Part shown: positions 55,393 to 64,000 of the stretch, piece by piece | Numbering within the stretch: position 1 is the stretch's first letter | Layout of the letters: each line of letters starts with the position of its first letter | Source: Cynocephalus volans | Lineage: Eukaryota > Chordata > Mammalia > Dermoptera > Cynocephalidae | NCBI RefSeq assembly: GCF_027409185.1 | Contig: NC_084461.1 | Span: 157,042,001 to 157,106,000 of the forward strand | Direction of reading: 5' to 3' | Length of the DNA: 64,000 nucleotides | Position numbers and translations under genes: made by a program | Notes under the pieces: model-generated | What the model was told of the DNA's origin: nothing | The model's database searches: none | What the model saw: the letters and a program-made list of their open reading frames with translations, nothing else

Positions 55393-58300
55393 CTGTAAGG
55401 GGGAAAGGGCTGAGGTGAGGCTAGGCCAGCCAGGCCCCTCCCAGCCATGCATCCCTGCCCAGCCCGTGCACCCAGACTCACTGGGGGTGCAGCTTGTAGA
55501 GGGTCCCATCTACCCCGACAGACACCGTCAGCTTTTCCAGGCCCCTGTTCTCCCGGATCTTCTCCACCACAGCAGCCACGCCAGCCCCACAGAGCCGAGC
55601 AGCCCGCTGGGACACGGCCTGGCACACCTCTAGGACCATCAGGGCATCATCTGAGGTCAAGGGCAGCCCCAGATCCTCCAGGATGGCTCGGACCTGCCGC
55701 AGGGCCAGGCTGTCACTGGGGGTCAGGAAGGGATAGTGCACAAAGGCAGGGTCCTGCATTAGTTTCCCCCCTCTTGTGACTTCACCCACATCATCCTCCA
55801 GAGTGGACCCCACCTCCACCAACAACAACCAGTATTCTCCCCCACAGGGGACAGATAGACTCCTTTGTAGGCCTCAGGCACCTTTCAATCTCAGAGAGAA
55901 ACTTGGTCTTGAAGATGTCCCTCGTCTGAAGGTGCTGGGTCTGCTGGCCCCGGAAGAGAACTCCAAGGCTGGTTAAATGCAAAAGGATGTGGCGCACGAT
56001 CTCCCCCAGGTACATGCCACTGATCATCTTCTCAAACCTGCATGATCATGTGTGAGACCCCACCAGCTACCATTATGAGCGTCAGCCACCACCAGTCACC
56101 ACTGCCTGGGCCCAACCCACACCTCTGCTTGCCAGGATTGATGGACGCCTGGTCCACACACTCATCGAAGTGGGTGCTAAGCATGCCCAGTGAGCCATCA
56201 TCGCCAAAAGCACCCCACTCCATGTTGATGCACATGAGGCCCGAGTCCCCAGCCACGCTGGCCACATTCTGGAGCTCCTCCATGTAGCAGGCATTGGTGC
56301 CAGTTCCTGCAGAGGGGCCAGACGGGACAGGAACCATTTACTGATGTGCAGACAAAGCCCCTCTGAGTGCTCCCCACACCAATATGGCAAAATTTGGGCT
56401 CATTCCCTACCTCTCCATCTCCTCATGCTCACAACCTGTTGCTAGTCCTGGTCCTCCTTCCTTCCTGACATCCCTAATGCTGACCCTCTATCAGCAACAA
56501 GCCCTTGGGACCTCCACTACTTCCCCTATCAGCACCACCATCAGTCCATCTACCGTGCTACCCTAAAGTGCTCTTGCAATACCCATCAGTCATATCATTC
56601 CCCTGGGTGATATGTGACAGCCCCCTACTGTCTGCTGGTGAGAGGCTGAAGCTCCCTGGACTGGCCTTCTAGGCCCTTAGTTAAACTAACAGGTGCTAGG
56701 CAAGGAGTTAGGGACATAGAAAGAAATCAAACATAAGGAGCCCAACAGTCTGGCCAGAAGTTGGGCAATGAACAGCCAGCTCTGATGGTGCCTCTATGTG
56801 TCCAAATAGAAATGCAAAGAAGAACATTATGGGAGCCCCAGAGCATTAGGTGAGTCTTCCTTCCTGCCTACAGGGTCAGGAAAATCTACAAAGAGGAAGT
56901 AACATTTAATTTGGGCTTTGAAGCCAAGAAGCACAGAAAGGAAAAGACATTCCAGCCAGAGAGCACACAAGGCATCTTCTTCCTCTCCCCATCACATTTT
57001 CAGCTCTAGGCAGGTGGGTGTGTTGCTGGCCCACCTGGAATTCCTCCGTCCTGGGTATGCCTCTCTTGAGCACCTCCCCATGTCAGGCCCTATGTTCAAG
57101 AAGCTCCCTATCTCACGGGAGGCCACAGATGCCTTGTGTTCTAAGAGACACCTGTGGCCTCCCATGAGACAGAAGCTGTGGAAGGCCTCCTCCCCTACCT
57201 AGCCAAATCCTTTCTTTCAAGACTTTCTTTTCAAGTCCCATTCATCCCAAGACACAGCTTTGTCCCCACCTGTGTGTAGAGTCAGAGAATGCTCTCTCTG
57301 ACCTGCTCTCTGATCTGCTCATGGGCTATTCTGGGCTCAGCCCCTGCTATCCAGTTCTGAGAAGCAGGGATTTCCCCTTATTTTATGTGTCTTCCTGTCC
57401 CTTCACCCAGTCCCCAGCTGGCCACAGGGTAGGTGCTTAATACAGACAGAATTTTGGACAGTCTTAAGGCCGGCCTCTCACAGCTCATTGGTTCCCCACC
57501 CACACCCAGTTCCAAACACCGAGTGTGTACCATAAGCCAGGAACTGTGCCATGCTTTGCACCCTCTTGTTTCATCCTCATGACTCCTTGAGACAAGCATT
57601 TTTGTTATATCCATCTTAGAGATGAGGAAACAGTCTCTAGTGACTTGCCCAAGGTCATACAAGTAGAAGCAACAAAGCTAGTATTTCCACCCAAATTTGT
57701 ATGATTCCAAAGCTCAGATTCATTTACCAGATGGGCAAACTGAATCTCAAAGAGCTTCAATGACCATGAGTGAGCAGCTGCATTGGACTAAATACCCGAG
57801 CTCCAGATTCCCAGCCCAGTAGAATGTTCCAGGCCCTCACTGGGTCAGGCAGGAATAATCCCATATCCCTGACACCAGCAGACTGTCCAACCTGAGGAAT
57901 CAATAGGAGGCAAGGAATTATCAAGCAGTAAGGGCAGGGCCCTCCTCACCAACAATGAGGCCCATCTCACAACGGGGGTCCTCGTAGCCACAGGACATCA
58001 TGGTCCCCACCGTGTCATTGACAATAGCAACCACATTCAGCTCCACTGCCTGCACATAAAAGGATGCTGCTAGTTGCTGGGCAACACAGTTGTCACGGCA
58101 ACCAGCACTGGACCCAGAGGTCTCTACTGCAGAAGGCCCCCCTCTCAGGAAGCAGGAGACCCTTTGCTCCCCACAAGGCTTTCCACAGCCCCAAATCACC
58201 CTTGGAGGTAGCCTCCTACCTGTCTGCGCCTGATGGCTTCCCGCAGCAGACACACAACATCTTGGCCCTCGCAGTCTGATGCATTAAAACCCTTGGTCCA

Positions 58301-61300
58301 ATTCAGGAGGATGCTCTGGGGTAGTACCGGGGGGGGGGGGGAACAGAAAGCTGAAGGTCCCCCTTCAAATCTCACTCTGCCTCCTATCAGAGGTATATGA
58401 TTTCCACCATCCCCAAGCAGAATTCCTTTCCTACTTTGCTGTGTGGTTGAAGGCCTTGTCCTCTGCCCCCTCCCATCTCCCCAGGAGGCTTTCAGTGTAA
58501 AGAAACCTATTAATAACCATCCGACCTACATCTTCCATGATTAGTTCCAGAATGCTCAGACAGTCTGAGGGTCTGGCCATTTTAAGGCATTTGCCCAGAA
58601 GGGACGGCCCTTTGTAATTGGGTTAGAAATGAACAGAGCTGCTAAAGTGAGTGCTATGTGTGAGAAAGGGGAAAACAAGGAAGGCTCAGAGGCCTAAATG
58701 ACAGCTGATGAGCCCTTTCAGAAAGAACTAGCAAGAGTCACTTGAGAGGAAGGAATTCTCAGAGTTAGGGATAGAGCCATGTTGATGAGATTCACTCATG
58801 GGTTCCAGATACAGGTGAGGAATGAATGGAAAAACCAGAAGACCAGAGCAGGAGGGTGGGGGCAGGGCAAGACTGACATGCCTTTATAGTGAGAAAATGC
58901 ACTTAGACTGTGAACTTAGTGACAAGGGGCCTGACTGTACCTGAAAAGCATTGTTATTTTCTTAGTGTGCTTCCTCTGAGGGAGGAGGCAGGGGAGTGGG
59001 AATTATTCCATGGCTATTAGGAGAAAATGACCACTCTGCCCAAAGTAACAGCAAGGAGGGCATATCTGGAACTCTTTGGAGCAGGAGATTTTAGAAATAT
59101 GTAGTAACCAACATTTTATTCAATATTTCCTTTTATCCCTTTTCCCGTTGTACAGCAGTTAGGGTGTTCTATGCTCATTGTCTCAAAAACAAATACCAGG
59201 GAGTGTGAGAGGATGAGAGGGGGAACCAGTTTGAGAGAGGTCATATGATGAGTAATAGCAAAGTTTCCCTGCCCACAAACAAGACAAAGGCTCCCCGGTC
59301 TGGGGAAGAGGAGGCAGAGGGGAAGTTAAGCAGGTTTTTGATTGCTTCCTGAGAAAGGTGTCCTATGACTTCCACCCTGGGCTAAACCTCTGTGGAAGGG
59401 GAGGAGACAGAAGGGATTTGAGTTATCTGAGATCAGAGGAGGCCTCTGCTCTCCTTCCCCATGGAATGCCCAGGAGGTGTCAAGGTTTGAGAGAGAAAGT
59501 GGCAGGGTGGAGGGGTGCCTAGAGAGCTGGGGCTGGGACATCTCCCTGAGTTCCCCAGGTGTCTGCACATTCTGCACAGCAAAGGACACTATGGAGCTGA
59601 GAGGGGCCCCTGCTTGTGGAAGGGGGTCCTTGCATCTATTAACATTAAGTTTTCACCCCCCAAAAGAATGTAGCCTCAACACAGAAATTAAGTTCAGTTA
59701 TAGAAAATTAATAAGACCATGTTTCTTGCGTGCCTGGGTTTGCACACTGAGTCACACCTGCTTCTCGCACCTTACAAGGAATAATCGAAAGAGTGAGTGT
59801 GCTTAGCCTGGAGTGGAGCAGACCAGCAGAGACGATCGCCAATTGCGCGATCCAAAGAACCACTGTGTAAAAGAAAGCATAAAGAGTGACATGTCGGAGA
59901 GATTAAAGTGGGAGCAGAGGGTGAAAACTGCACAAGCCTGGCAGGAGTAGACGAGGTGGAGCTTTTCAATGACCACAGGTGTCTAAGAATGCAACAGATG
60001 TCGTCAGGGGCAGCGAGCTGCTCAGCACAAGAGGCTCTTAAGCAGAAGCTGGGGAATGATGAGAAGGAGATTCCTAGGAGCTTTGACCAGAGGCCTAGGA
60101 GGTACTGTTTCCAAGACAGGCTTCAGGTGTATACCTTGAGAAGTCTATCACACCTGTTAAAGGACATGCTGAGGTGTGCACTGAGTGGAGGTGCTGTGTC
60201 TAGACCTGAGCCTGTTGCTCTGCCACTCCAATCAGGCACCCAACACTGAGCCAGGCACTGAGAAGGAAACAAACATGGAAGGGAACTGGAGAGAGGGTAA
60301 AGAAACCATGCAGCCTCAAGCCCCTTCTAGAGACAGGAACAAAGTCTGCTTCCTACAATACCTCTAGGCCAGTACAACCAGAACTATGGCTGAAATAGGC
60401 AATGCGTCCTCTGATAAGCCCCAATCTGGGCCTGACCTGCCCCAAATGCCCCAGACCCTAACCCTAGACACACCATGTCTGGGGAAACTGAGGCTGGGTG
60501 CAGGTCCAGCTCAGCAGTGCTGCTGCCTCCCCACCTAGCCCTTTCCCTGGTCTCCTGCCCACTCCATGAAGGGTATATGGGTGGGAGGCCCTTGGAGATT
60601 GCTTCTTCTGGCCCTTAGTCCCTCACCTGGTCCAGGCCAAGCTGTCTACACGGGAAGGAGAAGGTGAAACCCAGGGGGAGGCTCTGCCCACTCAGGCCCT
60701 GCTTCTGCTGGAAGTCCACGATGCAGTCCACAATGTGGTCAAATAGCTGCAGAGTGGGGCAAATTAGGTGGTGGGCCCTTCCCTGGCCCTTCCCAACCTC
60801 CGATGTCAGGCACAGGCTGTAGGTACCTGCTGCCCAGAGCCCTGGGCCACACCCTCAGGGATGGAGTAGATCTGGCTGGTGATCCGCACACCTCCCGTGG
60901 CCACACGTACAAGGAGGACCCGGAAGTTGGTACCCCCAAGGTCCAGGGCCAGGAAGTCCCCACGCTCTATGGGGCAGAGACCCTCAGTGCCAGGACAGAG
61001 CTGGTGGTTCCAGCCCCAGCACACACTGTGACCCCTAGGTCATGTCCCAGTCCCACACTCAGGCTAAGTTCTCACCGGTGCCATCGGGCATGGCTCGGAC
61101 GTAAGTAGGTAGCATACGGAGGGAGGAGGCCTCCCCTCGGAGCCCCTTAGCCATGGCTTCTCGCATCTGTGCCTGCACCACTGCCAGCTGCTCACGGTTC
61201 AACCGGAAGGGTGCCAGGGTCTCCTCCAGCAGGCACCGGTGGGCAGCGAGGCGGGCAGCCACGGCAGTTACCATTGCCACACCCCGGCCACCCCCATCCA

Positions 61301-64000
61301 CAGAGGGGATGAAGGAGACATCACATTCTGGAACCAGGAGCATCACTGTCTCCTGTAGAATGCTGCGGAACCTACACAGACACATAACAGGTGCATCAGC
61401 TTGGCACTTGCTGAAGCCCTGAGCCCCATCACTTTAAATCAATTTAATTATAAATCCATTCTGTGCACCAACCACATGCCCAGTGCCCCCAATGGCCCCT
61501 TCCCTTGAACACACAAAAAGAAGCATCTTTTTTCTCTTTGGACATCTTCTGGCCTCCCATTATCCAGTCTGGCCCTCATTCTGCTTGAGTGCCATTTGTA
61601 TCCACTGACTTGTACACGTGACCCCAGAGTGCCCTCTGGGTGTGTATCACAAGCACACATGTCCATGCTACCTGATCACACAGGATCATGTTTTCACAGT
61701 ACCTGGGATGTCGCTCAAACACTTGGCCTCCGGTGGCCACAGAGATCTGGAATGTTTGCTGCTCCCGGCTATGCTGGAGGCGGGAGAGGACAGCAGCCAG
61801 GGCAGCCGCACAGAGTTGGGCAGCCCGTGTGCACACGGCCGCACACACTTGCTGCACAAGCTCAGCGTCCGAGGTTTCCAGGCTCAGGCCCAAGTCCTGC
61901 AGGATAGCGCGGGCACAGGCTGCCCCGGCCGAGGGGCTGGGCAAGAGGAGAGGGTGTAGTTTGAGGCTCAGGTAACCCAGAAGCTCCCCATCCCACCAAA
62001 ACCCTATGGTTACCTCAGGAACAGAGTATCCTCCACTCTCTCAAGCAAAGAATCCCCTTATCTTAGCCACTCGCCTCCCCCACTTACTCCTCCATCTCAG
62101 CCACATGCTCCAGGAGGATGCTGCCTTGGCTCAGCAAGGCAGGGGAGGTGCAGCCGCCAAAGAGGACCCCTCGCTGGGCCAAGTGGGCCAGCACCAGCCG
62201 CACCAGCTCACCCAGGTACAGGCCTCCAATCATCTTCTCAAACCTGCATGTGGGAAGGGTGGCTGGACAAAGCCTTTCCTAAGCCCTCAGCCCACCAGGC
62301 CCCACCTCCAAGAGCCACTGAAGAGGAGTCAGTCATTTTCTTTGGGCACCCAGACTGAAGGCTCCAGAAATAAATGGCCTCCCAGAGGACAGGTGGGTGG
62401 GTGTTTGTCCAGACTCTGCTGCCCTCTCTGACTTAGGTTAGGCTCAGGGGACCTCCTGGAGGGGCAGCAGGACCCAAAGGAAGGCAGGGGACACTTTGCT
62501 CAGCTACCCACAACCCCCATCCCCTATCAGGGATGGCCAGAGTCAGGAATAAGGGAGGGCCAAGGGTTGAAAATGCTGGGTTCTAGAACATTGAGCCCTT
62601 CGTTCTTTGAGCCTGGCCAGGGCCCCCCAGGGGAGCAACCTGGAGACCCTCAGAGTGAGAGGAGGGGCCTAAGGCCTGAGTATAGGGGCAGAAGAGGTGA
62701 GGAGCAGAACAGTCAGGGCCTGAAACAGAAAGTTAGGGTCCCCCACCAGGCCACCTCTGGGCACCAGGATTCAGGGACTCATGGTCCAGGGCGTTGTCAA
62801 AGGTGGTCAGCACTGGCCTCAGGGCCCCATCATCACTGAAGGAGCCCCACTCAACGCTGACGCAGACACGGCCCCGGTCCTCATCTAGTGCTGCCACATG
62901 CCGTGCCTCCTCCATGTAACACGCGTTGGTGCCAGTGTCTGACAGAGAAGACCCAGTCAGGTCCTGCCTGCCAGGTAGCTGTGCCACCACCCATCATTAT
63001 ACATGGCCCGTGGCTCACCTACAACAAGCCCAACCTCACATGGCCCGACCCCTGGCTCGCAGCCCATCATGGTGCCCACTGTGTCGTTCACCACGGCAAC
63101 AACATCAATGCTGTAGGCCTGGACAAGGGAGAGGGAGAGGTTGGGCCCCACCTGAATGTCAAGAGCAGGGAACATGTAGGACAGGCAGGGCTGGGGCTCT
63201 GGCTTCAGTGGAGATGCCCAGAGTCCATGAAACACCGCGTCTGCATGGCCCACACATTTGTGCTACATACACTCAGGCCCCCACCCTATAGAGGGTTTTC
63301 CTCCCACCCTACCCTTGTCTCCTTCCTCCCCCAACTCAGGTTCTTGGAGTCACAGTGGCTCCTACCCTCAGCCATCACCTCCAGTGTTCCCTGTAGGACC
63401 AGGACAAGGGTCCCAAGACTGAGTGCATCCTTAAAGATTGCACCTCGTCCTGGCTTGGCTCCCCAAGCCCTTTCCTCCCAGCACTGACTTCTAGTCACTG
63501 TACACAGCACCACAGGAGTTAGTCCAGACAGCTTTGCCTTTCTCTGGCATCCAGGCTTTAGCATATGCCATTCTCTGAGACTAGATCTTCCTCCCTAGCC
63601 CGAGCTTAAGCACCAGGCAAACTCCTCCTGCAAGTCTCTGCTCAAGTAGCATGTGCTCCCTCCCTGGTACTCCCAGAGTCGTCCAAACACACCTCCTCAA
63701 CAAGGACAATCTTTTATTAGAATGCTAGACTGTGAAGACCTTGAGGACAGGGTCAAAGTCTTTCCATGTTTGTTTTCCCCAGGGTCCTGAACATTTGCTT
63801 GACCTTACCTAGCTTCAGTTTCCTTACCTATAAAATAGGAATGGTAGCAACATTTACCCCAGAGCTAAACTGGATAAAGTATACCAACAGGAAAGGAAAG
63901 CAGGCCCTCCCAGAAGTACAGGTCCAGCCAATGTGTGCCAGGCCCTGGCCAACATGGGTGGCCCTCCTGTCTCCACTACCACCACTTACCCCTTGCCTCT
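55248..64000 (-). CDS. HK3: HK3 hexokinase 3, exons 6 (partial) to 19
   Basis: HK3 is a roughly 100-kDa hexokinase that phosphorylates glucose with ATP and is expressed mainly in myeloid cells. It is a tandem duplication of two hexokinase folds. Thirteen complete exons on the reverse strand give 2142 coding nt (714 codons) plus TGA at 55250-55248, with no frame break. The C-terminal half holds the phosphate-1 loop DLGGTNFRV (exon 12), glucose contacts WTKGF (14), NDTVGTMM with the catalytic Asp (15), [10 protein letters not shown] (16) and FEKM (17), and the adenosine loop SEDGSGKG (19). The N-terminal half keeps NDTV, VEWG and FEKM. Its phosphate-2 loop has TGG where the C-half has DGT, and its adenosine loop reads DGGGRG, consistent with the known lack of activity of that half. 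Exons 1-5 and most of 6 lie beyond the window. Confidence 0.97.
55482..55715 (-). CDS. HK3: HK3 exon 18
   Basis: The acceptor is CCCCAG and the donor is GTGAGT. The 234 nt have the same length as exon 10, its counterpart in the N-terminal half. It encodes [20 protein letters not shown] to [12 protein letters not shown], which holds the phosphate-2 loop. Confidence 0.97.
55882..56037 (-). CDS. HK3: HK3 exon 17
   Basis: The acceptor is ATGCAG and the donor is GTGCCT. The 156 nt equal exon 9. It begins [20 protein letters not shown], whose FEK glutamate is the glucose-contact residue equivalent to E290 of glucokinase, and ends [10 protein letters not shown]. Confidence 0.97.
56123..56306 (-). 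CDS. HK3: HK3 exon 16
   Basis: The acceptor is CTGCAG and the donor is GTGTGG. The 184 nt equal exon 8. It encodes [16 protein letters not shown] and [16 protein letters not shown] (glucose-contact Glu in MEWG), ending ASINPGKQ. Confidence 0.97.
56890..56900 (+). promoter_or_regulatory. Candidate PU.1 (SPI1) binding site
   Basis: AAAGAGGAAGT is the classic purine-rich PU.1 core with its A-rich left flank. HK3 is a reported PU.1 target in myeloid cells (from memory). Binding at this particular site is inference. Confidence 0.4.
57520..57720 (-). repeat. MIR SINE, reverse orientation
   Basis: It contains tgtgtaccataagccagg, tttcatcctcatgactcc, gagatgaggaaacagtc and cttgcccaaggtcatac. Confidence 0.82.
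57950..58049 (-). CDS. HK3: HK3 exon 15 (catalytic Asp)
   Basis: The acceptor is GTGCAG and the donor is GTGAGG. The 100 nt equal exon 7. It encodes [20 protein letters not shown], whose NDTV Asp is the catalytic base, then [13 protein letters not shown]. Confidence 0.97.
58220..58315 (-). CDS. HK3: HK3 exon 14 (glucose-binding WTKGF)
   Basis: The donor is GTAGGA. The acceptor is CCCCAG, preceded by an uninterrupted run of 13 pyrimidines (C13, reverse strand of 58329-58341). The 32 codons read [20 protein letters not shown] to EAIRRRQ, with the Thr-Lys glucose contacts in WTKGF. Confidence 0.96.
58316..60626 (-). other. HK3: HK3 intron 13
   Basis: The 2.3 kb are largely repeat-free as far as I can tell. 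It starts (on the + strand) with the G13 run of the exon 14 acceptor. 59700-59990 is a notable segment with AP-1, C/EBP-like and RUNX-like motifs. No open frame is convincing. Confidence 0.6.
59715..59985. promoter_or_regulatory. Candidate myeloid enhancer motif cluster in HK3 intron 13
   Basis: TGAGTCA (AP-1) lies at 59748-59754. ATTGCGCGAT, one mismatch from the C/EBP palindrome ATTGCGCAAT, lies at 59842-59851. ACCACA (RUNX core) lies near 59972. CpGs are retained around gacgatcgcc, unlike the rest of the intron. Confidence 0.35.
60627..60746 (-). CDS. HK3: HK3 exon 13
   Basis: The acceptor is CTGCAG and the donor is GTGAGG. The 40 codons begin [20 protein letters not shown] and include [16 protein letters not shown]. 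Confidence 0.97.
60827..60966 (-). CDS. HK3: HK3 exon 12 (phosphate-1 loop of catalytic half)
   Basis: The acceptor is CATAG and the donor is GTACCT. It begins [20 protein letters not shown], the phosphate-binding loop, and ends [12 protein letters not shown]. It carries one residue more than human HK3 as I recall it (ATGGV against TTGV); the phase is kept. Confidence 0.96.
61076..61371 (-). CDS. HK3: HK3 exon 11 (end of N-half, linker helix, start of C-half)
   Basis: The acceptor is GTGTAG and the donor is GTGAGA. It encodes the N-half adenosine loop region [12 protein letters not shown], the connecting helix ([20 protein letters not shown]) and the opening of the second fold ending [12 protein letters not shown]. 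The usual Gly-Lys-Gly of an active adenosine loop is Gly-Arg-Gly here, as expected for the inactive half. Confidence 0.96.
61372..61702 (-). other. HK3: HK3 intron 10
   Basis: These 331 nt of unique sequence hold nothing recognisable apart from the splice sites. Confidence 0.7.
61703..61936 (-). CDS. HK3: HK3 exon 10 (N-terminal half)
   Basis: The acceptor is GCCCAG and the donor is GTACTG. It encodes [20 protein letters not shown] to [11 protein letters not shown]. Where the C-half has VGVDGTLY, this half reads VATGGQVF, so the phosphate-2 loop is degenerate. Confidence 0.96.
62088..62243 (-). CDS. HK3: HK3 exon 9 (N-terminal half)
   Basis: The acceptor is ATGCAG and the donor is GTAAGT. 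It begins [20 protein letters not shown] and ends LLEHVAEME. The length matches exon 17 exactly. Confidence 0.97.
62244..62754 (-). other. HK3: HK3 intron 8
   Basis: These 511 nt of GC-rich unique sequence hold no repeat or gene that I recognise. Confidence 0.7.
62755..62938 (-). CDS. HK3: HK3 exon 8 (N-terminal half)
   Basis: The acceptor is GTCAG and the donor is GTGGCC. It encodes [34 protein letters not shown] and [11 protein letters not shown]. The length matches exon 16. Confidence 0.97.
63019..63118 (-). CDS. HK3: HK3 exon 7 (N-terminal half)
   Basis: The acceptor is GTCCAG and the donor is GTGAGC. It encodes [20 protein letters not shown] then [13 protein letters not shown]. The length matches exon 15. 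Confidence 0.97.
63119..63989 (-). other. HK3: HK3 intron 6
   Basis: The 871 nt contain an L2 3' fragment (about 63600-63790) and a MIR fragment (63790-63880, gcttcagtttccttacctat). No gene is seen. Confidence 0.7.
63600..63790 (+). repeat. L2 LINE 3' end fragment
   Basis: It contains ctgcaagtctctgctcaag, gaatgctagactgtgaagac, cttgaggacagggtcaaag and tttccccagggtcctgaac, in L2 3' order. Confidence 0.65.
63990..64000 (-). CDS. HK3: HK3 exon 6, last 11 nt (truncated by window edge)
   Basis: The reverse-strand bases 64000 to 63990 read AG AGG CAA GGG and are followed by a consensus donor GTAAGT. That gives Arg-Gln-Gly, the expected end of exon 6 in HK3, in phase 0 with exon 7. The identification rests on position, phase and three residues. 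Confidence 0.72.

Larger units (their letters stand above)
56307..57949 (-). other. HK3: HK3 intron 15
   Basis: The 1.64 kb contain a reverse MIR (57520-57720) and an exact PU.1-type box aaagaggaagt at 56890-56900. A GGGAGGCCACAG segment near 57117 reappears in inverted form around 57156 (ctgtggcctccc), which could form a hairpin. No gene is seen. Confidence 0.6.

Noticed and set aside
56123..56306. Loss of a glucose-binding Glu in HK3 (VDQASINPG where other hexokinases have VDE)
   Set aside because: Counting against glucokinase numbering shows this position is E279, not a glucose contact. The true contact E290 is the Glu of FEKM in exon 17 and is intact.
1..64000. CRISPR array, operon, prophage or bacterial mobile island
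   Set aside because: Nothing prokaryotic is present. The window has spliced vertebrate genes and mammalian repeats throughout.

Overview
This is mammalian chromosomal DNA. It carries multi-exon genes with GT-AG introns, and ancient eutherian repeats (MIR, L2, L1 3' ends and a Tigger-type MER2 relic) throughout. There are no primate Alu, rodent B1/B2, ruminant BovB/tA or carnivore tRNA-Lys SINEs. The youngest-looking repeats are three SINEs made only of tRNA-Ile-like units, two dimers and one monomer. Such SINEs are known from colugos (CYN type), and I recall similar ones from rhinolophoid bats, so I do not name the species.

Two genes are recognised and they converge tail to tail. On the + strand is UNC5A, the netrin receptor UNC5H1. 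Exons 2 to 16 lie at 38680-54038 and the 3' UTR runs to about 55070. Exon 1, with the signal peptide, is outside the window. Positions 1-38679 are therefore most simply read as part of the very long intron 1. On the - strand is HK3 (hexokinase 3), exons 19 to 7 at 55248-63118, plus the last 11 nt of exon 6 at the right edge. The rest of HK3 lies beyond 64000. The two 3' ends share an AT-rich polyadenylation zone near 55045-55070.

The first 38.7 kb hold no convincing protein-coding gene. They contain a strong CpG island (about 340-880), dispersed ancient repeats, a minisatellite (6965-7266) and several short AT-rich, TAATTA-rich blocks in otherwise GC-rich sequence. Those blocks look like candidate conserved enhancers, as expected for a neural guidance receptor. 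The HK3 introns hold candidate myeloid transcription-factor motifs (PU.1, AP-1, C/EBP and RUNX-like).

The UNC5A exons add up to 875 codons downstream of exon 1 once one surplus G in exon 15 is discounted. That fits an 898-residue, two-thrombospondin-repeat receptor with about 23 residues in exon 1. As written, exon 15 has a run of eight Gs where seven are needed. The frame shifts and ends at a TAG before the death domain. This is the most concrete anomaly in the window and is most likely a homopolymer sequencing error, though it needs checking. All complete HK3 exons read through without a break (714 codons plus stop). I found no evidence of a new gene system; the unusual signals are at the level of splicing, 3' end formation and non-coding regulation.
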